A DNA stretch of 56,725 nt from an uncultured Mucilaginibacter sp. (GCF_946481715.1 NZ_CAMLOV010000011.1:1-56725), one strand, 5' to 3'. Shown: positions 24,825 through 32,731, numbered from the stretch's first letter. Notes: a model not told the origin generated them from the letters alone. Numbers and translations: made by a program.

Positions 24825-26765
24825 ATGAAAAAAAATTACGTAATTGTTGCTGCAGGCCTGGGGCTTGTACAACTGGCGCTGCACAGTACTGCAGCCCGCG
24901 CCCAGGACACCACCCGGGTACTCAACCAAGTGGTAGTAACTGCTACCCGTTCACCAAAAAAACAAAGCGAAATTGGCAGGGTGGTAACTACCATCAGCGC
25001 ACAGCAAATTGCCCAATCGCAGGGCAGGAGCCTGCCGCAATTGCTAAACACCATCCCGGGTATCACCTTTTCTGGTGCGCAAAACGCGCCTGGCGTCGGT
25101 ACTTCGGTGTTCTTAAGAGGCGCATCAACAGGGAATACCCTGATACTTATAGATGGCTTCCCTGCAAATAATGCTTCGTCTATCGATGGTGGTTATGACC
25201 TGAACGCTTTCCCATTAGACCAAATAGACCATATCGAGATACTAAAGGGCAGCGGATCTACCCTGTACGGTTCGGATGCAGTAGCGGGCGTTATCAACAT
25301 TATTACCAAACACCCGCAGGGGCAGGGGCTAAAGGGCAACCTGCAGTTTGTAGGGGGGAGCTATGGCACGTTTAAAGAGGCAGCCGGGCTAAACGGCAGG
25401 CTGAACAAAACGGGCATTGCCATTAACCTCTCCAATACCGATTCGAAAGGTTTTGCTGCCGCGACTGATTCAACGGGCGCGGGCAATTTTACAAAAAACG
25501 GCTTCCACCAGCGCTCGGCCAGCGTGAATGTAGACCAGCAGATCACCAATAAATTTACGCTTAACGGCAACCTGCAGGTTAGCCGCAACAGCGGTAACCT
25601 GCCGTTTGGAGGTTTTAAGGACGATAAGAATTTTGATTATAAACACACATTGGTGTTCGGCGGCTTAGGCGCAAAAATTCAATTGCCAAAGGGTTTACTC
25701 AATTTCAACGTAAGCCAGAACACGGTGCATAACAACTTCATTAACCTGCCACCAGATAATGGCGGGACTCACCAGGAAACCAAAAACTATGGCCGCATTA
25801 CCAATGCCGAAGCGGTTTTGAATTATAACCTGGGCAAGTATTTGGATATCACCAGTGGAGCCAGCTATAAATACAGCTATACCGATCAGCATAGCCTGTA
25901 TGAAGTACCGGGCTACAACCCCGGCCCGAGCGATACAACTGCGCATAACGGCATTGGCAGCGTTTACACGTCGCTGTTTTTCAAATCAGGTATCTTCCAT
26001 ATGGAATTGGGTGGCAGGTACAACCACCACAGTAAGGCGGGGGATAAATTTACTTATACCATCAACCCATCGGTGTTGCTTGCCGATCAGTTTAAGGTAT
26101 TCGGTACTGTTGCATCCGCTTTTAAAGTGCCATCGCTTTACCAGCTGTCGTCGGAATATCGCAATAGCAAATTAAAACCCGAATACACCAACAGCTACGA
26201 GGCGGGGTTTGATTGGGAGATAGTAAAGAATGCTTTATCGTTCAATACCGCCTTTTTCAAACGTAACGCTAAGGATGTAATTTATTTCCAGGATACTGCT
26301 ACACCGCCTTTCGGGATCTATCAAAACGGCAGTTTACAAAAGGATAAGGGCTTCGAAACAGAGCTGAATTACCACGATAAAAAGCTGACCGCATCTGCAT
26401 GGTATGCTTATGTAACCGGTAAGCTGACCGATGCTGACGGCGTTACAATCAACAACTTGTACCGCAGGCCGAAGAGTACTTTCGGGGCAAATGTATCGTA
26501 CCAGGCAACCGCCGATTTCTCTTTTGGGGTGGCCTACAAGTATACCGGCAGCCGCACCGAGCAGGATTTTGCCACTTATCCGGCTACTATTATAACGCTT
26601 AAAAACTACAACCTGGTTGACCTGCACCTGCAGTACAGCGCCACCAAACAGCTTAGCCTTTTTGGCGATGTATATAACCTGCTCGATACAAAATATGTAG
26701 ACTGGCTGGGCTACAACACCCGCCGCGCAAACTTTATGCTGGGGGCAAACTACCGGTTTAAATAG
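24825..26765 (+). CDS. btuB: TonB-dependent vitamin B12 receptor
   Basis: Outer-membrane barrel for cobalamin uptake, energised by TonB. Seen: signal peptide 1-26 (cleaved ARA-QDTT), TonB box NQVVVTATR at 34-42, plug domain with LLNTIPGITFSG, VFLRGASTGNTLILIDG, IEILKGSGSTLYGSDAVAG and INIITK, then the barrel ending in the aromatic terminal strand GANYRFK. 646 residues is the BtuB size. The riboswitch just upstream makes B12 the best substrate call. The next gene follows after 50 bp. Confidence 0.93.
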   Translation: MKKNYVIVAAGLGLVQLALHSTAARAQDTTRVLNQVVVTATRSPKKQSEIGRVVTTISAQQIAQSQGRSLPQLLNTIPGITFSGAQNAPGVGTSVFLRGASTGNTLILIDGFPANNASSIDGGYDLNAFPLDQIDHIEILKGSGSTLYGSDAVAGVINIITKHPQGQGLKGNLQFVGGSYGTFKEAAGLNGRLNKTGIAINLSNTDSKGFAAATDSTGAGNFTKNGFHQRSASVNVDQQITNKFTLNGNLQVSRNSGNLPFGGFKDDKNFDYKHTLVFGGLGAKIQLPKGLLNFNVSQNTVHNNFINLPPDNGGTHQETKNYGRITNAEAVLNYNLGKYLDITSGASYKYSYTDQHSLYEVPGYNPGPSDTTAHNGIGSVYTSLFFKSGIFHMELGGRYNHHSKAGDKFTYTINPSVLLADQFKVFGTVASAFKVPSLYQLSSEYRNSKLKPEYTNSYEAGFDWEIVKNALSFNTAFFKRNAKDVIYFQDTATPPFGIYQNGSLQKDKGFETELNYHDKKLTASAWYAYVTGKLTDADGVTINNLYRRPKSTFGANVSYQATADFSFGVAYKYTGSRTEQDFATYPATIITLKNYNLVDLHLQYSATKQLSLFGDVYNLLDTKYVDWLGYNTRRANFMLGANYRFK

Positions 26766-26815
26766 TTTTCGTTTTTACAATGGATAATCAATAAATTTGC
26801 TTCAACTATAAAGCT

Positions 26816-27388
26816 ATGTCGTTACAAAAGATCAATACCCGCAATACCGTGCTCATCATGATGATCATCGCATCGGTAGCAATGCGTTTGCTTACGTTTA
26901 AATTTCAGTGGCTAAGCAATTTTACCCCGCTCGGCGCAATCGCCTTGTTTGGCGGTGCTTATTTTACCGATAAATGGAAGGCCTACGTGGTGGTGTTGGT
27001 ATCGATATTCCTGAGCAACATCCCGGTTAACTATTTTTATACCAATAAAATTACCTTATTCAGCGCAGGCGACCTTTATATGTACGGCACTTTTGCGCTG
27101 ATGATATTTGTAGGCAGCCTCATAAAAAAAGTAAACGTTTTGAATGTACTGCTTGGCGGTATCGCTTCGGTGCTTATCCATTGGCTTATTATGGATCTGC
27201 CCTGGTTGTACGGAACTTACTACCCGCATACCTTAGCTGGTTATGGCACGTCTTTAGTGGCCGCCATCCCTTTCGAAAAAAACATGGTGCTTGGCGACCT
27301 GCTTTTCGGCACCGTCCTTTTCGGTGGTTTCGAACTGGCCAAAAGCAAATACGTAGTGTTGCAAAGCAAAAAACAACTGGCGCTTTAA
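26816..27388 (+). CDS. DUF6580-type integral membrane protein (putative ECF S-component-like)
   Basis: 190 residues with five or six hydrophobic segments (about 12-28, 35-52, 58-73, 84-103, 106-126, 150-172). The look is that of an S-component (substrate-binding) of energy-coupling-factor transporters: small, all-helical, with FTPLGAIALFGGAYF in helix 2. It is the second gene after the B12 riboswitch and ends at a terminator, so it is part of the B12-repressed unit. I infer a role in corrinoid or precursor (for example cobalt or DMB) movement across the inner membrane. No ECF ATPase is in the window. The family assignment is from memory of Bacteroidota annotations. Confidence 0.7.
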   Translation: MSLQKINTRNTVLIMMIIASVAMRLLTFKFQWLSNFTPLGAIALFGGAYFTDKWKAYVVVLVSIFLSNIPVNYFYTNKITLFSAGDLYMYGTFALMIFVGSLIKKVNVLNVLLGGIASVLIHWLIMDLPWLYGTYYPHTLAGYGTSLVAAIPFEKNMVLGDLLFGTVLFGGFELAKSKYVVLQSKKQLAL

Positions 27389-27410
27389 GCGTTTGTTTTC
27401 GATATTTTAG

Positions 27411-27447
27411 GGGCGGTTTTGCAAAATGCAGAACCGCTCTTTTTTTG
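27411..27447 (+). terminator. Intrinsic terminator of the btuB unit
   Basis: GGCGGTTTTGC / GCAGAACCGC stem with an AAAAT loop, then CTCTTTTTTTG. It separates the riboswitch unit from the sirtuin gene. Confidence 0.8.
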
Positions 27448-27517
27448 TACGATTTTCAAAGATTTTTGAAGAAATTCAAAGGTTTTTGATGGGAATTTAG
27501 CACCAATGGAAAGGAAT

Positions 27518-28198
27518 ATGAAAAAAATCGTCATCCTCACCGGCGCCGGCATCAGCGCCGAGAGCGGCCTAAAAACCTTCCGCGACAGCGACGGGTTATG
27601 GGAGGGATACAACATCGAAGACGTAGCCACCCCCGAAGCATGGAAGCGTAACCCGGAGATGGTGCAGCAGTTTTACAACGAGCGCCGCAAGTCTGTTTTG
27701 GAGGCCAGCCCCAATGCCGCCCATTTCGCCCTGGCAAGGCTGGAGGAGAAATACCGGGTAACCATCATCACTCAAAACATCGACGACCTGCACGAGCGGG
27801 CAGGATCCACAAACGTGGTGCACCTGCATGGGGTTATAACACACTCACAATCAAGCATAAACCCAAGGATAACTTACCCCATCGATGGCTGGGAAATAAA
27901 GATGGGCGACAAATGCGAACTGGGTTCACAACTGCGGGCGCATGTAGTATGGTTTGGCGAAGCTGTGCCGATGATAGAAACCGCCGCACAGCTATGCGCA
28001 GAGGCAGAAATCTTTATCCTGGTAGGTACATCCCTTGCTGTATACCCGGCGGCGGGGCTAATAAACTACGTTCCGCGCGGTGTAACGCGTTATATCATCG
28101 ATCCTAATATTCCGGTATCATCCGGCAGCCGGGTGGTAGAAATGCCCTTTAAAGCAACGGTAGGCGTGCCGATGCTGGTAGAGGAACTGATGGGTTAA
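27518..28198 (+). CDS. cobB: Sirtuin, NAD-dependent protein deacylase (zinc-less class III type)
   Basis: Removes acyl groups from lysine using NAD. Seen: GAGISAESG at 9-17, TFRDSDGLWEG, TQNIDDLHERAG with catalytic His104 in HLHG, and VWFGEAVP. Tyr53 and Arg56 (FYNERRK) match the Tyr/Arg pair that favours succinyl or malonyl lysine. The zinc-ribbon Cys are missing except Cys133 (GDKCELG). Start 27518 is preferred (MKKIVILTGAG, with AAAGGA just before); 27506 is an alternative adding four residues. Salmonella CobB was first found by B12-related suppression, and this gene lies between B12-linked genes. It has its own transcript, after a terminator. Confidence 0.88.
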   Translation: MKKIVILTGAGISAESGLKTFRDSDGLWEGYNIEDVATPEAWKRNPEMVQQFYNERRKSVLEASPNAAHFALARLEEKYRVTIITQNIDDLHERAGSTNVVHLHGVITHSQSSINPRITYPIDGWEIKMGDKCELGSQLRAHVVWFGEAVPMIETAAQLCAEAEIFILVGTSLAVYPAAGLINYVPRGVTRYIIDPNIPVSSGSRVVEMPFKATVGVPMLVEELMG

Positions 28199-28204
28199 GT
28201 CGTT

Positions 28205-28246
28205 TTAATGTCGAATATCGAACGCCCAACACCGAATAATGAAGTA
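28205..28246. repeat. Family B repeat, partial copy
   Basis: AATGTCGAATATCGAACGCC followed by CAACACCGAATAATGAAG: matches the left half of the copies at 8835-8917 and 29514-29596. The right half has been lost. Confidence 0.6.
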
Positions 28247-28309
28247 AAAAACATTCATTGTACATCATGAACCATTGACTACTAACCGCTCACTAACTTA
28301 CTCAACCAA

Positions 28310-29026
28310 ATGACGAAATGCATCTTCAACTGGAGCGGCGGTAAAGACAGTGCCCTGGCGCTTTACTACTGCATGCAAAACCCCGAACTGGATATCCGAT
28401 ACCTGGTAACTACCATAAATGATGAGGTGGACAGGATCTCCATGCACGGCGTGCGGACCGAATTATTAGAGCAGCAAGCAGCGCAGATTGGCATACCACT
28501 ATACCAGATACGCCTGCCCGAAATGCCATCTATGGAGGCTTACGATAATATCATGCGCGTGCATTTAGAGCACCTAAAAAGCGAGGGCATAACCCACTCC
28601 ATCTTCGGCGATATATTTTTGGAGGATCTGAAAAACTACCGCGATGCCCGCCTTGCGGAGGTTGGGTTATGCGGCATTTACCCGCTATGGAAACGCGATA
28701 CAAAGGAACTGATAAACGAGTTTTTAGGCCTCGGTTTCGGCACCGTTATCGCCTGCGTGCAGGAGCGGCTGGAAGAATTTGTGGGCCGGGAAATAGGGGG
28801 AGAGGTGATTGCTTCCTTGCCTGCTGATGTAGATGTTTGCGGCGAGAACGGCGAGTTCCACACCTTTACCTTCAAAGGGCCGATCTTTAAAAACGAGATA
28901 AAGTATAAAACAGGAGAGAAGGTTTTTAAGGCTTACAAAGCACCAAAAAATGCTGACGATAATTGTGCGCTAAACGCTGATATCAAACCTTCAGGTTTTT
29001 GGTATATCGACCTTATTTCCGCTTAA
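28310..29026 (+). CDS. DUF71/COG2102 PP-loop ATPase (Dph6-related, B12-salvage type likely)
   Basis: N-type ATP pyrophosphatase, 238 residues. Seen: PP-loop SGGKDS at 9-14, SMHGVR, FGDIFLEDLKNYRD and the C-terminal GENGEFHTFTF signature near 178-188. Archaeal and eukaryotic members amidate diphthine, but bacteria lack diphthamide. Comparative work on DUF71/COG2102 predicted that a bacterial subgroup acts in B12 salvage, and this gene lies about 1.5 kb from a B12-riboswitch unit, which supports that role. The direct activity (perhaps amidation or amide removal on a corrinoid side chain) is inference. The sirtuin gene is 111 bp upstream with no terminator between, so they may be cotranscribed. 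Confidence 0.85.
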   Translation: MTKCIFNWSGGKDSALALYYCMQNPELDIRYLVTTINDEVDRISMHGVRTELLEQQAAQIGIPLYQIRLPEMPSMEAYDNIMRVHLEHLKSEGITHSIFGDIFLEDLKNYRDARLAEVGLCGIYPLWKRDTKELINEFLGLGFGTVIACVQERLEEFVGREIGGEVIASLPADVDVCGENGEFHTFTFKGPIFKNEIKYKTGEKVFKAYKAPKNADDNCALNADIKPSGFWYIDLISA

Positions 29027-29144
29027 CCTCCCATTTATTTGGCATTTTTGCCTGCCAAATTAAATAAACGATATCTAACTAACTTATATAATTATCAACT
29101 ACTTATATTGATTATTTAAATAAGGAAGTTATATGCAGGGCTGT

Positions 29145-29232
29145 CGTAAGCACTAAAGTAGTCTATTTTGCCAAATAAAATTCTGTGTTGGTGATTTTAT
29201 GAAAATAACTACTTGTATGTTAGTGCTTTACG
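29145..29232. repeat. 88-bp imperfect palindrome between convergent genes
   Basis: CGTAAGCACTAAAGTAGT at the left and ACTAC..GTTAGTGCTTTACG at the right pair with a few bulges; the inner TATTTTGCCAAATAAAA and TTTTATGAAAATA also pair. It ends one base before the last codon of the gene at 29234. Upstream (29037-29060) a smaller perfect ATTTGGCA/TGCCAAAT hairpin may end the DUF71 transcript. Confidence 0.65.
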
Positions 29233-29233
29233 T

Positions 29234-29482
29234 TTAGAAGTTATACCTGTAAAATGCCTCTTTATAATCCTTCAGCATTTCGGTAAAACGGGCGGAAACG
29301 GTCGCTAAAAACGCCTCGTCCAGTATCTCAAAAACGCTGTTAACGCCGTCGGTCAGGTCCATCTCGGGGATCTTGTAGGTCTGCTCCAGGCTACCCCTCT
29401 CTATCTTCACAATAAACTTTTGGTTCATATTCAGGATAGAGATCTTAAACTCGGGGTGCGGCAGTTCTGCTATTATTCTCAT
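29234..29482 (-). CDS. Small conserved-looking protein, 82 residues
   Basis: Not recognised. Compact soluble protein: an N-terminal strand pair (FKISILNMNQKFIVKIERG), a short loop (EQTYKIPEMDLTDG), then a long amphipathic helix (VNSVFEILDEAFLATVSARFTEML) and a basic aromatic end. No signal, membrane segment or Cys. The composition is that of a real gene. It is monocistronic; a family B repeat lies upstream, between it and the CrtA-like gene. Confidence 0.6.
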   Translation of the reverse strand: MRIIAELPHPEFKISILNMNQKFIVKIERGSLEQTYKIPEMDLTDGVNSVFEILDEAFLATVSARFTEMLKDYKEAFYRYNF

Positions 29483-29513
29483 GTTGAATTGATGATAGTT
29501 GATGAAATTTTAA

Positions 29514-29596
29514 ATGTTGAATATCGAACACCCAATTTCGAATAATGAAGTTTTTAGCCTTCGGTATTCGGCGTCCGAAATTCATCAATCGATATT
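29514..29596. repeat. Family B palindromic repeat, copy 3, overlapping a gene end
   Basis: Left half AATGTTGAATATCGAACACC.., right half ..TTCATCAATCGATATT, imperfect arms. The right half (29557-29596) is read by the minus-strand CrtA-like gene and supplies its last dozen codons and its stop. Confidence 0.75.
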
Positions 29597-30288
29597 AATT
29601 TCCCTTCTAAAGGGTTTTTCCCATTTATCGTTCCGCTGCTCTCGATAATAGAAAAACGGGCAAAAAGTTCTTCGCTGTACCAGCCTTCGCTACGTGTTTT
29701 TTTGATGACCTCGGCATGCAATTTACTGCCGTAGGCAAAGGCTTTCATGTGCTCCATACTCTCCCAAACCGAGAAGGTAGCCTGGCGGTATACCGGTGCT
29801 TCGCCCACGCCAATGGATGTTATGTAGCCCGGCGCGTTTGCCATCAATTCTGCCACTTCATCCACATGGCTCCAAAAGTTTTTCAGGCGGCTTATTGTAA
29901 TCGTGGCACGGGTGAGCACAGCCATTGGGCCAACTTCTGGTTTTGCATCCGGGTTGCCAAAAGGTTCTTTGCCATCCCATTTGCCGTGGCTTACTATCGG
30001 CTGGCAAAGCACCGTCCATTGTTCGCGGCCGAGCGTTTTCCACCATTTGCTTACGAAGGATCTGCGGTGGAATTGCTCGTAGTCGTCCTTACTTTCCCAA
30101 ACGGCCAAAAGCCCCCATTGCTGCCAGTCGGGCTGTAGGTCGAAAGTGCCGTTGCGGCCGCTGCCCAGCAGTTTCCAAAAGGTACAGCCCGCCTGCATTG
30201 CCATAGGCAGGCGATGTATCGCCATGGCCAACAGCGCGAAAGGTACAAGTGTTTTACGGTAGCGTATTATGGTGAGGCTGACGATCAT
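29554..30288 (-). CDS. CrtA-like (spheroidene monooxygenase family) protein
   Basis: 244 residues resembling the carotenoid oxygenase CrtA. Marks are CTFWKLLGSGRNGTF, WTVLCQPIVSHGKWDG, GPMAVLTRATITISRLKNFW, IGVGEAPVYRQATFSVWES and EGWYSEELFARFSI; the fold is a pair of ferredoxin-like heme-binding domains. CrtA adds keto groups to carotenoids in phototrophs. No other carotenoid gene is in the window, so the substrate here is open. The last residues (SIDEFRTPNTEG) are encoded by a palindromic repeat, so the original C-terminus was replaced. A hydrophobic N-terminal stretch (about 6-30) is present. Confidence 0.8.
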   Translation of the reverse strand: MIVSLTIIRYRKTLVPFALLAMAIHRLPMAMQAGCTFWKLLGSGRNGTFDLQPDWQQWGLLAVWESKDDYEQFHRRSFVSKWWKTLGREQWTVLCQPIVSHGKWDGKEPFGNPDAKPEVGPMAVLTRATITISRLKNFWSHVDEVAELMANAPGYITSIGVGEAPVYRQATFSVWESMEHMKAFAYGSKLHAEVIKKTRSEGWYSEELFARFSIIESSGTINGKNPLEGKLISIDEFRTPNTEG

Positions 30289-30349
30289 CTACCGCGAAAT
30301 AAAATATTAAATATGATATTCGGCTTATTTAGTTTTACACGTTCATCCT

Positions 30350-30357
30350 TACTTTTA
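30350..30357 (+). promoter_or_regulatory. -7 element of the fRMsr operon
   Basis: TACTTTTA, the same variant as at 24532-24539, lies 4 bp before the ATG at 30362; TTTA at 30328-30331 is a possible -33 partner (18-bp spacer). Confidence 0.4.
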
Positions 30358-30361
30358 CGCC

Positions 30362-30838
30362 ATGGCAGAAGACTTAAAAATAACCACCTCGGCAGATAAG
30401 GCTGAACAATATACCTCTCTCATCCCCCAAATAGAAGCCTTGCTTTTTGGCGAAACGGATTTGGTGGCCAACCTGGCTAATGTTTGCGCTGCGCTAAAAG
30501 AACAGTTCAAATGGTTTTGGGTAGGCTTTTATTTGGTGAAGGAAGGTGAGTTAGTGCTTGGCCCTTTCCAGGGGCCGGTGGCTTGTACAAGGATTGCCAA
30601 GGGCAAAGGTGTATGTGGCGCAGCATGGGCACAGGCGCAAATATTGGTGGTGCCCGATGTGGAGGAATTCCCGGGGCATATTGCCTGCAGTTCGCTGTCG
30701 CGCTCAGAAATTGTATTGCCGCTGTTTAAAGATGGTGAGGTAGCAGGGGTGCTGGATGTGGATAGTTCCGAGCTGGCGGAGTTTGACGATACCGATGCGC
30801 AGTACCTTGCAGAGATAGTAAAGCTAATTCAATTTTAA
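30362..30838 (+). CDS. msrC: Free methionine-(R)-sulfoxide reductase (GAF domain)
   Basis: Reduces free L-Met-(R)-sulfoxide, guarding against oxidation. A single GAF domain of 158 residues. All three redox cysteines of the family are present: Cys75 (VACTRI), Cys85 (GKGVCGAAW) and Cys109 (PGHIACSS). The family block FPGHIACxSxSxSEIVLP is intact. It is the first gene of a tight unit: its TAA overlaps the next ATG by one base (TAATG), and the third gene overlaps the second by four. The unit therefore ties oxidative repair of methionine to alkylation repair of DNA. Confidence 0.92.
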   Translation: MAEDLKITTSADKAEQYTSLIPQIEALLFGETDLVANLANVCAALKEQFKWFWVGFYLVKEGELVLGPFQGPVACTRIAKGKGVCGAAWAQAQILVVPDVEEFPGHIACSSLSRSEIVLPLFKDGEVAGVLDVDSSELAEFDDTDAQYLAEIVKLIQF

Positions 30839-31494
30839 TGGCAAAGGTGTTTTTGATTGCCGGGCTTGGTGCCGATACGCGACTGTATAAGAATATTGTA
30901 TTGCCCGATGGCTATGAGCGCATACCTGCCGATTGGGTTGTACCTGATGCAACCGATACATTAACTACTTATTCGCAAAAGCTTATAAGCCATTATAATA
31001 TACAAGCCGGAGCGATTGTGATTGGTGATTCGCTGGGCGGTATGATAGCTGTTGAAATTGCCAAGCAGGTAAAGCTGGCTAAAGTGGTTTTGATATCGAG
31101 TATCAAGACAGCTGATGAGGCCCCATGGTATTTTAACTTCCTGCGTTATGTGCCGGTTTACAAGCCTATCCCAGGCACGCTGTTTAATAAGCTTGGGTTT
31201 TTGGCAGGCCCTATATTTGGCAAGATGCCAGCCGACGAAATGAATTTGTTTAATAGCATGCTGAGCAAATCGTCCCCTGTGTTTTTAAAATGGGCCATGC
31301 ACGCCGTTTTATACTTCAACAATACCGAACCGATTACCAACCTGTACCATATCATTGGCGATAAAGACAACGTGTTCCCTTTCGAGAAAATAAAAAACCC
31401 AACCGCCATTATCAAAGGTGGCACGCATATTATGGTATTCGACAGGGCGGATGAGATAAACAAGCTGCTTGCCGGTATCCTGCAAAAACCATGA
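30838..31494 (+). CDS. Alpha/beta hydrolase
   Basis: 218 residues. Seen: AGLGADTRLY near the oxyanion region, nucleophile elbow GDSLGG near 63-68, and a late His in GGTHIMVFD. The likely acid is Asp in IIGDKDNVFP. The protein is soluble; no signal peptide. Its substrate is unknown. It is coupled to both neighbours (one-base overlap upstream, four-base overlap downstream), so it is expressed with the sulfoxide reductase and the DNA glycosylase. Confidence 0.85.
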   Translation: MAKVFLIAGLGADTRLYKNIVLPDGYERIPADWVVPDATDTLTTYSQKLISHYNIQAGAIVIGDSLGGMIAVEIAKQVKLAKVVLISSIKTADEAPWYFNFLRYVPVYKPIPGTLFNKLGFLAGPIFGKMPADEMNLFNSMLSKSSPVFLKWAMHAVLYFNNTEPITNLYHIIGDKDNVFPFEKIKNPTAIIKGGTHIMVFDRADEINKLLAGILQKP

Positions 31495-32093
31495 AACTAC
31501 CCGAAGAATATTATTTGAGCACCGATGTTGTGGCCCTAAGCCGCGACCTGATAGGCAAATACCTTTTTACCTGTATAGACGGTGATACTACCGGTGGATA
31601 TATAGTTGAAACAGAAGCCTATAACGGCATCATTGATAAGGCATCACATTCGTATGGCAATCGCATCACGCCACGCACTAAAACCATGTTTGAGCAGGGC
31701 GGTATAGCTTACGTGTACCTGTGCTATGGTATCCACGAGATGTTCAATATTGTAACATCTGTAGCCGGGCAGCCGCATGCTATACTTATCCGCGCCATTG
31801 TGCCTACAGATGGGCTGGATATCATTATGCACCGACGAAATATGGACACCATTAAGCCCAATATTACCAAAGGCCCGGGCTCGGTGGCCAAAGCTTTGGG
31901 TATATCGCGCAAAATAAACGCCTGTAGCCTTCAAAGCGATACTATATGGTGCGAAGATAGGGGAATGGTATTCGATGCCTCAGAAGTGGCCGCAGGCCCC
32001 CGTATTGGTGTGGATTACGCGGGCGACGATGCCTTGTTGCCATACCGCTTCTATGTAAAGGGAAATATTTTTGTGAGCAAGCCGAACAAATAA
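31491..32093 (+). CDS. mpg: DNA-3-methyladenine glycosylase (AAG/MPG type)
   Basis: Removes alkylated and deaminated purines from DNA. Seen: VETEAYNG with the catalytic Glu near 43, KASHSYGNRITPRTKTMF, GIAYVYLCYGIHEMFNIV (intercalating Tyr region), AILIRAI and KGPGSVAKALGIS. 200 residues is the bacterial AAG size. ATGA overlap with the hydrolase gene shows an operon of repair-type functions. Confidence 0.94.
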   Translation: MKLPEEYYLSTDVVALSRDLIGKYLFTCIDGDTTGGYIVETEAYNGIIDKASHSYGNRITPRTKTMFEQGGIAYVYLCYGIHEMFNIVTSVAGQPHAILIRAIVPTDGLDIIMHRRNMDTIKPNITKGPGSVAKALGISRKINACSLQSDTIWCEDRGMVFDASEVAAGPRIGVDYAGDDALLPYRFYVKGNIFVSKPNK

Positions 32094-32132
32094 GTTTTTC
32101 AAGCGTATATACCTCATCCTAATTTTAAAAAG

Positions 32133-32630
32133 ATGAGCGTACATCCAACAACCGAAAGCCTGAAATATTTCCGCGACGAGATAAATGAAGTAAAAACTGC
32201 TATGCTAACCACCTACAACGCGGACAGGGGCTTTAGCAGCAGGCCTATGGGTACTGCGGATGTGGACGACGAGGGCAATATCTGGTTCTTCACCAATGAG
32301 CATTCTGAAAAAGCCAGCGAAATATCTGTGGAGAATACCATTTCCTTAACTTACTCCGATCCAAAGAACCATACCTACCTTAGCATTATAGGCGAGGCAG
32401 AACTGCTGGATGATAAAGCGAAAATGAAAGAGCTATGGAACCCTTTTATAAAAGCCTTTTTCCCCGAAGGGCTTGAAGGCCCCGAACTTATGCTGTTAAA
32501 AATTACGCCTACCGATGCCGAGTACTGGGACAGCGATAGCAGTAGTATGGTTGTACTCTTTAATATGCTGAAGGCTGCGGTAACCGGCAAACGCTATGAT
32601 GAAGGCAAGCATGGGAAGATAGCGCTGTAG
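32133..32630 (+). CDS. Pyridoxamine 5'-phosphate oxidase-like (general stress) protein
   Basis: Split-barrel flavin-binding fold of the general-stress FMN-binding family, 165 residues. Seen: VKTAMLTTYNADRGFSSRPMG, GNIWFFTNEHSEKASEIS, ISLTYSDPKNHTYLSIIGEA and KITPTDAEYWDSDSS, all characteristic. It binds FMN or F420-like cofactors in studied relatives; whether it is catalytic is unknown. It starts 39 bp after mpg and could be read through from that operon. Confidence 0.88.
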   Translation: MSVHPTTESLKYFRDEINEVKTAMLTTYNADRGFSSRPMGTADVDDEGNIWFFTNEHSEKASEISVENTISLTYSDPKNHTYLSIIGEAELLDDKAKMKELWNPFIKAFFPEGLEGPELMLLKITPTDAEYWDSDSSSMVVLFNMLKAAVTGKRYDEGKHGKIAL

Positions 32631-32731
32631 GTTGACCTTATATCTGCCTAATCTATAGGTTTTTAAATAACGAATCCTCAAGTTTGAATGTGAAGCAAAT
32701 CAGACCCAGGATTGCATGAGGGGCTTGCTTG

